DNA from: Pontibacter qinzhouensis
GTDB lineage: Bacteria > Bacteroidota > Bacteroidia > Cytophagales > Hymenobacteraceae
Direction: 5' to 3'
NCBI RefSeq assembly: GCF_008017455.1
Contig: NZ_VRTY01000017.1
Location: 1-64,000, forward strand
Length of the DNA stretch: 64,000 bases
Below are positions 9,410 through 17,492 of this stretch, piece by piece. The position numbers were made by a program, and so were the translations under genes. The notes under the pieces are model-generated. The model was not told the origin of the DNA. It searched no databases and saw only the letters and a program-made list of their open reading frames with translations. Positions within the stretch are counted from its first letter, which is position 1, and each line of letters begins with the position of its first letter.

Positions 9410-10495
9410 ATGCACAAAACAGAAATGCGCCAATTAATGCCATGGTCACACCCACTCTTTTATGGTTTTAAAGCAGCATTTTGCCTGCTACTTACCCTAT
9501 CTTTTTGCGCCAGCGATGCGCTGGGCCAGGGTAAAACCAATACAATCTATCCGGGCGAAGTATGGCCAGATAACAACGGAAACCACATACAGGCGCATGG
9601 CGGGGGAATTACTAAATGGAAAGGCCATTATTATTGGTATGGCGAGGACCGGCGGGAGGGGTTAGACCCAAACTACCGCTACACAAGTTGTTATAGATCT
9701 AAAGATCTGGTGAATTGGACTCATCTTGGATATGCTTTAAAAGTTTCAAAGCCTGACACTATACTGGGTGAATGGGTGGTTGAGCGGCCCAAAGTTTATT
9801 ACAATGCTAAAACAAAAAAGTTTGTGATGTACGTGCATGTGGACGGTTCAGTGAAAGGAGTATCTCCTGATCCTAGCATTATAGCCTACCACTACGCACG
9901 GGTTGGTGTGGCTATTAGTGACAAACCTGAGGGACCCTTTAAATTTATAAGAACCTTTAGGCCATTGGGCCATGAAAGCAGGGACATTGGCCAGTTTATA
10001 GATGATGATGGATCGGCGTACTTAATCTTTGAAGACCGCCCGGTTCGTGGTTTTAGAATCGCGAAGTTGTCAGATGACTATTTGGATGTCGAAAAAGAAA
10101 TGTGCCTGATTACTGAACGCATAGAAGGGGGAGCAATTGTAAAGTATGAAGGGCTTTATTATGTTATAGGTTCCGGATTAACGGGTTGGAACGCAAATCC
10201 GAATAAATATGCTACTGCTACCTCATTAAGCGGCCCCTGGTCCGAATTTAAAGACATTGCACCGCCGGAAACAAACACCTATGGCTCTCAATCCAGCATG
10301 TTAGTTAAAGTACAGGGAACCAAAACAACCTCGATAATTTTTACCGGGGATGTGTGGAAACCCAAAACACAATGGGATTCACGCTACCTGTGGATGCCCC
10401 TGGAAATAGGAGATGGAAAGCTTTGGTTGCCAGAGCCGGCACCATGGACATTGAATATAAAAACCGGCGAGACAAAAATTTTAAAGAAAAAATAA
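9410..10495 (+). CDS. Secreted GH43 family glycosidase of the exo-galactanase-like type
   Basis: A signal peptide spans about residues 1-40 (FKAAFCLLLTLSFCAS, cut near ALG). A second ATG lies at 9425. The rest is one five-bladed GH43 propeller. The first blade reads HIQAHGGGITKWKGHYYWYGE, as in GH43 subfamilies that include exo-beta-1,3-galactanases. There the Asp general base found in most GH43 enzymes (DPDV) is replaced, and no DPD motif appears here either. Later blades contain SRDIGQFIDDDGSAYLIFED and RIEGGAIVKYEGLYYVIGS, where the Glu of EGG is the likely general acid. I infer a galactan- or arabinogalactan-directed exo-enzyme. It is followed 203 bases later by the GH28 gene. Confidence 0.75.
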   Translation: MHKTEMRQLMPWSHPLFYGFKAAFCLLLTLSFCASDALGQGKTNTIYPGEVWPDNNGNHIQAHGGGITKWKGHYYWYGEDRREGLDPNYRYTSCYRSKDLVNWTHLGYALKVSKPDTILGEWVVERPKVYYNAKTKKFVMYVHVDGSVKGVSPDPSIIAYHYARVGVAISDKPEGPFKFIRTFRPLGHESRDIGQFIDDDGSAYLIFEDRPVRGFRIAKLSDDYLDVEKEMCLITERIEGGAIVKYEGLYYVIGSGLTGWNANPNKYATATSLSGPWSEFKDIAPPETNTYGSQSSMLVKVQGTKTTSIIFTGDVWKPKTQWDSRYLWMPLEIGDGKLWLPEPAPWTLNIKTGETKILKKK

Positions 10496-10698
10496 CCTCT
10501 TCGCAAAAAGTATTGATTACACGCAAGGTTCCATTCTTTAGTTTATGCGTAGACTGTCGCTCCCGAATCGAGGACATGTCTTCAGTTGAAAAAAGGATAT
10601 TGTACCTATCTCAATGCTTTTTGTAGAAAATAAATAAGGCCTGTTCAGGGAAGTACTTTCCTGAACAGACCAGTTCACCCAGCAAAATAATTGCTTTA

Positions 10699-12048
10699 AT
10701 GAAATATGCATCCCTCTCCTGTTTACTGAGCGTTTTCCTGCTGATGGCCTCCTGCAGTAAACAACCTCTTGCCACTTCGGGGCAGCAGGTGTATGATGTA
10801 AAAAGGTTCGGAGCTGTAGGAGATTCCGTAACCGTAAATACAGCCGCTATTCAGCGAGCCATTGATGCGTGTTTTCAGAATGGTGGCGGCACAGTTTTAG
10901 TTGCTGATGGTGTTTTTTCCTCAGGAGCTCTTTTCCTGAAGGAGAATGTGCACCTACAGGTGGAAAAGGGAGCCAAGCTCAGAGGAGTTGCAGGACTGGA
11001 AAATTACCCGGAGTTAGAGAATACCCGCATTGCAGGTATCGAAATGAAATGGCCTTCTGCCTTCATCAATGCAATTGATACAAAAAATGTGAAAATTTTC
11101 GGGGAAGGCACCATTGATGGTTCGGGCTACTACTGGTGGGAACACTACTGGACAAAACGCGACAGCCTTTCTAAAACAGAACTCCGCGGCATAATCGACT
11201 GGCATGTGCCTCGTCCCCGGCTGGTGCTCTTTCACAACGTTTCAGAATCTGAGCTGCAAAGCATTAACCTGATAAACGCTGGTTTCTGGACGGTTCAAAT
11301 CTGCTACAGCAATGCTATTAAAATAACAGATGTAAACATTTTCAATCCTGTGCTTGAAAAGGGAAAGAGAGCAGCCAGTACAGACGGCATTGACGTGGAT
11401 TCGAGTCAGGATGTTTTTATCCGGAACTGCTCTGTTTCGGTGGATGATGATTGTATTGCGGTGAAATCAGGAAGAGGCTCTGATGGGTTACGGGTTAATA
11501 TTCCGAGTGAAAATGTACTGATCGAAAACTGTTTTTTCGGCACTGGCCATGGCGGCGTCTCGATCGGAACAGAAACTGCCGGAGGAGTTAAAAATGTACT
11601 GGTCCGAAACTGCAAATCCGACGGAAATGTGGCGCCTATTAAATTTAAGCCGCGCCCGGGCAGAGGCGGCGTAATTGAAAACATTACGCACGAAGGCTGG
11701 GAGATTAAAAATGCAGGTACTGTTATCGACTATGCTTTAATTGATATTACCGCAGAAGATTACATTGATGAGTGGCAGAATATAAGGGTGCCCTTCGAAA
11801 AAGCCAATCCTGTATACAGAAACATTACCATCCGCAATGTAAATGCTACGGGTTCTGGTAAAGCTATCAGTTTCCTGGGTTGGCCTTTGGTGCATGCCGA
11901 AAACGTGATCCTGGAGAATATTAAAATTCAGGCGGAGAAAGGAGCCCGGTTCCAGTACATTGACAACCTACTGCTCAAAAACGTGAAGATAGAAACGCCC
12001 GGGACTCCAATAGAGTTCCTTGAAATCGCTAACATGACACGGTTATAG
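10699..12048 (+). CDS. GH28 family polygalacturonase-like lipoprotein
   Basis: The N-terminus is a lipoprotein signal with lipobox MASC (Cys near residue 19). The fold is a right-handed parallel beta-helix. All GH28 signatures are present: STDGID with Asp229, VDDDCIAVKSG with Asp249-251, GTGHGGVSIG with His284, and an IKFKPRPGRGG stretch near residue 314 in the place of the RIK motif. The enzyme should hydrolyse terminal or internal galacturonosyl linkages at the cell surface or in the periplasm. The 3' end of the gene and its downstream flank recur as a decayed copy at 13912-14160. The next intact enzyme in the same direction is the GH106 rhamnosidase; GH28 and GH106 commonly act together on rhamnogalacturonan. 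Confidence 0.88.
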   Translation: MKYASLSCLLSVFLLMASCSKQPLATSGQQVYDVKRFGAVGDSVTVNTAAIQRAIDACFQNGGGTVLVADGVFSSGALFLKENVHLQVEKGAKLRGVAGLENYPELENTRIAGIEMKWPSAFINAIDTKNVKIFGEGTIDGSGYYWWEHYWTKRDSLSKTELRGIIDWHVPRPRLVLFHNVSESELQSINLINAGFWTVQICYSNAIKITDVNIFNPVLEKGKRAASTDGIDVDSSQDVFIRNCSVSVDDDCIAVKSGRGSDGLRVNIPSENVLIENCFFGTGHGGVSIGTETAGGVKNVLVRNCKSDGNVAPIKFKPRPGRGGVIENITHEGWEIKNAGTVIDYALIDITAEDYIDEWQNIRVPFEKANPVYRNITIRNVNATGSGKAISFLGWPLVHAENVILENIKIQAEKGARFQYIDNLLLKNVKIETPGTPIEFLEIANMTRL

Positions 12049-12310
12049 GCAATACAGAAGTAGATCATCATCTAAATAAGTTAAGCATAATACTCCTAAA
12101 CAGTTGATTAACAGAAAAAAAAACAACATTACCTGATTCTGCTGAGCTGCATCACGGCTTTTTGTAGTTTGCCTGTTTTGGCCAGAACAAACCTTTGGTA
12201 AAACAAGTCAAAAGCGAGTTATATCACCCCCCGGACATCGCCCGCACAAAGCTTTGGTGGTTCCATAGCGAAACCGAAACAACACGAGAAGGCGTTGGCG
12301 GTTTTACAAG
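12049..12310 (+). pseudogene. 5' remnant of a second GH106 gene
   Basis: The first 65 bases match the DNA between 14093 and 14159 upstream of the intact GH106 gene. The following ~200 bases match that gene's first ~190 bases. Recognisable are the signal peptide region (CGGCTTTTTGTAGTTTGCC in both) and the stretch for ARTKLWWFHGETETTREG, here with changes. The start codon is lost in an A-run and frameshifts are present. The copy ends around 12300, where sequence corresponding to about 30 bases of the intact gene is missing before a last GGCGTTGGCGG match. From there to 12465 nothing further is recognised apart from AT-rich DNA leading to the next gene. Confidence 0.8.
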
Positions 12311-12465
12311 ATTTATAAAAAATGATTTCTTCAAAAATTTGTAAATGAACCTGATATTAAAGCTTTGAGCATTGTAAGTATCAGGAAAGTACAGGCTTTA
12401 ACAGTTAGCTACATTGGATAAATTTTAATCAAATTTCATATTTCTATAAACCTAAATCCATTTTT

Positions 12466-13722
12466 ATGAACTACAAATTTAATAAAGCATCTTCAAGAAT
12501 AATGGTAGGACTTTTTCTGCTATTTATGGTTGGCTCCTGTTCATCCATTGATGAGGATCTGGTGCAACAGGAAATGCAGCAAATTAAGGCATCAACTCAG
12601 TCTGCTTCTGGAGAAGTTAAATTAATTGATGATACCTGGCACAGTTACACTTACGGGGTAGAAGTCTATGTGGGAACTGATATGATAACAGCCATTCAGC
12701 AGGCAATAGATCGTCTTAATCCGAATAGACGAGAAAAAGAACTGGTAGTAGTACATCATTCAGGTAATTCAGGGCCTGATAATGGAAGTGGAGATGTACA
12801 TGGGGTTTATTTAAGGAATTTTACTGCCCTCGATTTTTTGAATAATACGATGCATGTAAATGATACAGATAGAGAGCTTATCGTGCCTATTATAGCCAGG
12901 AGAGCTCATAATATAGAAATCAGGAATTTTAAAATCACAGGCAATCCGCGGTATGGTATCTGGATACAGAGCAGTGAAAACGTAATTATTAATGGCATTA
13001 ACATCTCAATCCCTGAAGCGAAGGATGTCGGTTTAGGAATTCGTATAGATAATGGCAGGGGTACCAGGTCAAAAAATGTAGCTATCGATAATATTTATGT
13101 TGAAAAGGCGAAGAACCATGGTGTGGAAACAGCTGGTGTAGATAGTTTAACAATAGGTAAAATTACAACTGTAGATACAGGAGGCTGTGGACTATTACTT
13201 AACGGTACCAAAGATGCAGTCGTAGATCTGGTGCATGCCACCAGGGCAAACAAAGGAGGAGGATATGCTGGTTTTAGAACTGCAAATGATTGTGGCCCCA
13301 ATATTTTGGTTAAAAAGGTAATAGCCTCCGAATGCGGTAGAGGTGTATTCAGCGTATCAGGAAGTTATGGTATTACCATTGAAGAAGTAGATATTTCCGG
13401 TTCTACCAGCCAGGGTGTGTTGATAGAGAACACGCAGGATTATACCATAAAAAGAGGAGTAATCAAAAATTCGGGAAATCAAGGGCTTAGAATTGCTTCC
13501 AGAAATGATGGCACCTACCATCCTTCCAGAAATGTAATGGTTAGAAATTTAAGGATATACGATGATAGAACTCCCATGATACAAACTCATGGTATTTTGG
13601 AGACTGCTCCTAGTTCTCATAATCGTATCGTGAATAATGATCTTCGAAACAGTGGTACTCAAAGCAGTCTTGAATATCATGGCGAGAAAACCATAGCAGC
13701 TGGAAATAGAGTTGACAAATAA
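12466..13722 (+). CDS. Right-handed parallel beta-helix lipoprotein
   Basis: The lipoprotein signal has lipobox VGSC (Cys near residue 25). After an alpha-helical linker, residues about 70-415 show regular ~22-residue repeats with I-N-x-x-I and V-x-I-x-x type strands, the pattern of pectate-lyase-like beta-helix proteins. No GH28 DD motif or recognised polysaccharide-lyase motif was found, so it may be a lyase, an epimerase-like enzyme or a binding protein. The gene is AT-richer than its neighbours. It sits exactly between two copies of a ~430 bp direct repeat, which suggests insertion or a rearranged duplication. It has its own strong terminator downstream. Confidence 0.7.
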   Translation: MNYKFNKASSRIMVGLFLLFMVGSCSSIDEDLVQQEMQQIKASTQSASGEVKLIDDTWHSYTYGVEVYVGTDMITAIQQAIDRLNPNRREKELVVVHHSGNSGPDNGSGDVHGVYLRNFTALDFLNNTMHVNDTDRELIVPIIARRAHNIEIRNFKITGNPRYGIWIQSSENVIINGINISIPEAKDVGLGIRIDNGRGTRSKNVAIDNIYVEKAKNHGVETAGVDSLTIGKITTVDTGGCGLLLNGTKDAVVDLVHATRANKGGGYAGFRTANDCGPNILVKKVIASECGRGVFSVSGSYGITIEEVDISGSTSQGVLIENTQDYTIKRGVIKNSGNQGLRIASRNDGTYHPSRNVMVRNLRIYDDRTPMIQTHGILETAPSSHNRIVNNDLRNSGTQSSLEYHGEKTIAAGNRVDK

Positions 13723-13791
13723 TCTTTTTTCAATATTGAATAAAAGGGAGGCTGTTCTCCATTTTATCTATAGCAACAGCATGATTAAATT

Positions 13792-13832
13792 AACTGAGGC
13801 CGATTCATACATTTTCGGCCTCAGTTTTTTCT
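13792..13832 (+). terminator. Rho-independent terminator after the beta-helix gene
   Basis: A perfect 12-bp stem (AACTGAGGCCGA / TCGGCCTCAGTT) with an 11-base loop runs into TTTTTT. It is placed 70 bases after the stop of the beta-helix gene and isolates that gene from the GH106 gene downstream. Confidence 0.88.
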
Positions 13833-13911
13833 CGCTATTGCATTTTAAAACCCAAAATCGATAAGGAGGTTAACCCTATTTGTTCTTAGAAAACGAAAGA
13901 AATAAAAGCCG

Positions 13912-14092
13912 CTGATGACCTGGATTCGCCTTTGGTGCACGCCGAAAACATCATCGTGGAAAATATCAAAATTCAGTCGGAGAAAGGAGCCAGATGCCGG
14001 TACATTGACAACCTGCTGCTCAAAAACGTGAAGATAGAGATGCCCGGAACCCCATAGAGTTCCTTGAAATTACCAATATAACACAGTTGTAG
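13912..14092 (+). pseudogene. 3' remnant of a second GH28 gene
   Basis: From about 13920 the sequence matches the last ~165 bases of the GH28 gene at 10699-12048, including TACATTGACAACCT and CTGCTCAAAAACGTGAAGAT in both. A one-base loss gives a premature TAG at 14055-14057 (CCCCATAGAG versus CCAATAGAG in the intact gene). The copy lacks all catalytic parts. Its 3' flank continues into the DNA just before the intact GH106 gene. Together with the GH106 remnant at 12049-12310 it forms one long direct repeat. Confidence 0.82.
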
Positions 14093-14159
14093 GCTGTGCA
14101 GAAGTAGATCATCATTTAAATAAAGCTACACCTAATACCTCTAAACAATTTATTAACAG

Positions 14160-17100
14160 ATGAGAAAACAACTCTGCGTCATTCTGCTAAGCTGCATGAC
14201 GGCTTTTTGTAGTTTGCCTGTTTTGGCCCAGACCAGCAATAATTCGTTAAAACAAATCCGGAACGAATTTTCTCACCCCTCGGACATCGCACGCACTAAG
14301 CTTTGGTGGTTTCATGGCGAAACCGAAACAACACGCGAAGGCATTACTGCGGATTTAGAGGCATTTAAACGTGAGGGCGTTGGCGGCGTGGTGTATTACG
14401 ACCAGCAACATGGTAAAGGAGAAAATGCCCTGGTTGCTTTTTCTAATGAATGGTGGAATATGTTCCGCTTTGCCGCTTCCGAAGCAAAACGTTTAGGACT
14501 AACTTTTGAAACACATCTCTCTAACGGGTATGTTTCTGGCGGACCCTGGATTACAGAAGAATTAAGCATGCAACGCCTTGAAGCAACTGATACATTGGTT
14601 AATGGTGGCCAGCGTTTTAATGCTAAACTTCCTGCCCCTGCCCGTAAAAGCAAATCGGGAATAGTGCGTGATGTGGCTGTTGTAGCCTTTCCCGTTCCGG
14701 AAGGAAACTGGGAAACAAGTCGTAACCAATTTCCCAAGGTATCCAGTAATATCGCGCAACTGAACGCGAAGGCAATCGTTTTTCCAACAGATAATAAACT
14801 AATTAGTATCCCGTCTCAACAACCCGGAGCTGCTGTATTCATTAATTTGGAATTTAATAAATCTTTTACGGTGCGTAGCATCACCTACCGTGTTCGTCCG
14901 AGGGGTAAATCAAGAACGGGCGCCATGAATATGCCAGGTCCCCCATCAGAAACCTTTTATGGCTATGGCCATGTAAAGCAACCTGACCTGGGCCAGTTGG
15001 AAGTTTCGAACGATGGCATCACCTATACCAAAGTTTGTGATTTAAAACCCATGTATGAGTCGCCTTCCTGGAACCAGAGAACCATCTCTTTCCCGGCTGT
15101 AAAAGGAAAATATTTCCGGCTTAACCTGCACGACTGGAATAACCCCAATAATGCCGGTCAGGACATGCCGTTTGGCGATGTGGTGATTTCGTCACAGGCA
15201 AAAATGGACCAATGGGAAGAAAAGGCAGCGCTCAACTCGGAATATATTGAAAAAGATTTAACACCAGTCTATTCTAAATCGGCCGTTATTGATCCTAAAA
15301 AAATAGTGGATTTAACCTCTAAAATGGATAAAAACGGCCAACTGAATTGGAACGTACCTGCTGGGAAATGGGTGGTTATGCGGTTTATTCGTGTACCTAT
15401 AGGAGTAAACACCAAGCATGGGCGGCCTAACTTAATGGGGCCTGAAAGTGACAAACTATCGGCCACAGCTACTAAAGTGCAGTGGAACAGCTATTTTAAA
15501 GTAATGGCCGATTCTTTAAAAAAAGTTGGAATTCCGTTAACTGGCTTGCACATGGATAGCCACGAAGCCGGTTCGCAAAACTGGACACCTGGATATGAAG
15601 CGAAATTTAAACAGCGTCGGGGTTACGATATACATCAATACCTTCCCGCATTAGCAGGTTACATTGTTGGTTCAAAAGAAGAAACCAGCGGCTTTCTTTA
15701 CGACATGCGACGTACCCTTTCCGATTTAGTTTCGGATGAATATTTTGGTACGTTAGATAGCTTGTGCCGACAGGCAGGCGTAACATTTACTGCCCAGGCA
15801 GTGGGCAATGGACTTACAATCGTAGCAGATAACTTTAAAGCAAAAGGGCGGGTTGAGAAGCCTCAAGGCGAGTTCTGGGCATATCAAACCCACGGAAGTT
15901 ATGATGTAAAGGAAACATCTTCTGCCGCCCATATTTACGGAAAGCCAATTGCCTCAGCAGAAGCTTTTACGGATTTAAAGTTCAGCCAATCATTGGCCGA
16001 TGCTAAGAATGTAGCTGATTACGCCTATGTTTTTGGTTCCCAGGAATTTGTTGTTTGTGCCTCAGCGTATCAGCCCTGGCTCGACAAAATTCCGGGAAGT
16101 ACCGGTGGAGGCAGGCAGTACGTGCTGAACAGAAATAATACCTACTGGAACTACAGCCGTCCATTCTGGGACTACCAGGCAAGATGTGCTGCCTTAATGC
16201 GAAACGGACGTTCCGTAGCAGATTTGTGCATATATCTGGGAGAAAATGCCCCTGTAAAACTGTTGGCTCACCGCTTGCCGGAAATGCCGGAAGGATACGA
16301 CTTTGATGTGTGCACAGAAGATGGTTTACTAACCCGGATGGCACACAAAGATGGCCGGATTGTTCTTCCGGATGGCGTTAGCTACCAACTATTGGTTCTT
16401 GAGCCTAATGGAGACGTTTCGCTGGCCGCATTGCGGCAGATTGCGAAGTTAGTGAAAGAAGGTATCCCAGTATATGGAACGCGTCCATCTGGTTCAGTGT
16501 CTTTAAAAGACGCTGCTTCTGCAAAGGAATATCAGAAATTGGTAAAGCAATTATGGGGCACAGCACAATCAGGAACTAAAGTATTCGGTAAGGGTAAAGT
16601 GTATTGGGGCATGACCCTCGCCGAAGCGTTAGAAACACAAGGCATTAAACCAGATGCCGGGTTTAAAAGCGGGAATACTGTTACCGACAAAGTGTATTTT
16701 GCACATCGCCAGTTAGAAGATTCTGATATTTACTTTTTGAACAATCATAGTCAACGCGTATATAATGATACAATCCGTTTACGCACCCATGCCACCAATG
16801 CCGAATATTGGGATCCGGTAACCGGCCTGCAATATGCACTTCCCGTTTCAGCATCCGGAAAAGATGGACTGTTACTACATGTTGTTTTGCAACCCAACGA
16901 ATCCGGATTCATTGTCACCTCTAACCAAGCTTCATCATCTCTTCCGACAAAGTTGAAAGGGATCGAAGAACAAGTTACACCGATAGAAGGGGAATGGAAA
17001 GTATTTTTTGATCCAAAATGGGGCGGTCCTGGGGAAGTTACTTTTACCAGCTTAACAGACTGGACGAAGAACTCGGATAATCGGATCAGGTATTATTCCG

Positions 17101-17453
17101 GAACAGGAGTGTACCGAAAAACAATTCAATTCAAGAATCCGGTATCGGGGGCACAAGTATTGCTTCGTTTCCCAAAATTAGGCTCTCTTGCCCGTGTTTT
17201 TGTTAATGGGAAAGAAGTTTCGACCGTCTGGTGCAGTCCGTGGGAAGCAGATGTAACACCTTATATACAGAAAGGCGAAAATGCACTTGAAATTCAGGTT
17301 GTAAATTCATTGACCAATCGCATGGTGGGAGATGCTTCCTTACCTGTTGCTGACCGTTTTACTTATGCTTATCCGGAGATAGCCACCCCTCAAACCTCCC
17401 TGGTACCTTCGGGCATCATGGATAAAGTATTGCTTGTACAACGAACAAAATAG
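14160..17453 (+). CDS. GH106 family alpha-L-rhamnosidase, secreted, 1097 aa
   Basis: A signal peptide covers residues 1-24 (cut after VLA-Q). The start of the mature protein has the GH106 pattern KLWWFHGETETTREGITADL, where the family usually reads WWHW-N---T-EGI--DL. A (beta/alpha)8 barrel occupies roughly 30-120 and 390-720 around an inserted beta-sandwich. DSHEAGS (about 466-472) lies at the active-site face. The C-terminal ~150 residues form a galactose-binding-like sandwich (FVNGKEVSTVWCSPWEADVT). GH106 enzymes release alpha-linked L-rhamnose from rhamnogalacturonans and similar glycans, consistent with the GH28, GH43 and GH2 neighbours. The length is normal for the family. A GH2 gene follows after 39 bases, probably in the same operon. 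Confidence 0.87.
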   Translation: MRKQLCVILLSCMTAFCSLPVLAQTSNNSLKQIRNEFSHPSDIARTKLWWFHGETETTREGITADLEAFKREGVGGVVYYDQQHGKGENALVAFSNEWWNMFRFAASEAKRLGLTFETHLSNGYVSGGPWITEELSMQRLEATDTLVNGGQRFNAKLPAPARKSKSGIVRDVAVVAFPVPEGNWETSRNQFPKVSSNIAQLNAKAIVFPTDNKLISIPSQQPGAAVFINLEFNKSFTVRSITYRVRPRGKSRTGAMNMPGPPSETFYGYGHVKQPDLGQLEVSNDGITYTKVCDLKPMYESPSWNQRTISFPAVKGKYFRLNLHDWNNPNNAGQDMPFGDVVISSQAKMDQWEEKAALNSEYIEKDLTPVYSKSAVIDPKKIVDLTSKMDKNGQLNWNVPAGKWVVMRFIRVPIGVNTKHGRPNLMGPESDKLSATATKVQWNSYFKVMADSLKKVGIPLTGLHMDSHEAGSQNWTPGYEAKFKQRRGYDIHQYLPALAGYIVGSKEETSGFLYDMRRTLSDLVSDEYFGTLDSLCRQAGVTFTAQAVGNGLTIVADNFKAKGRVEKPQGEFWAYQTHGSYDVKETSSAAHIYGKPIASAEAFTDLKFSQSLADAKNVADYAYVFGSQEFVVCASAYQPWLDKIPGSTGGGRQYVLNRNNTYWNYSRPFWDYQARCAALMRNGRSVADLCIYLGENAPVKLLAHRLPEMPEGYDFDVCTEDGLLTRMAHKDGRIVLPDGVSYQLLVLEPNGDVSLAALRQIAKLVKEGIPVYGTRPSGSVSLKDAASAKEYQKLVKQLWGTAQSGTKVFGKGKVYWGMTLAEALETQGIKPDAGFKSGNTVTDKVYFAHRQLEDSDIYFLNNHSQRVYNDTIRLRTHATNAEYWDPVTGLQYALPVSASGKDGLLLHVVLQPNESGFIVTSNQASSSLPTKLKGIEEQVTPIEGEWKVFFDPKWGGPGEVTFTSLTDWTKNSDNRIRYYSGTGVYRKTIQFKNPVSGAQVLLRFPKLGSLARVFVNGKEVSTVWCSPWEADVTPYIQKGENALEIQVVNSLTNRMVGDASLPVADRFTYAYPEIATPQTSLVPSGIMDKVLLVQRTK

Positions 17454-17492
17454 GCTTTAAACTTAAAAGGTATTTAAACATATAATAATAGA

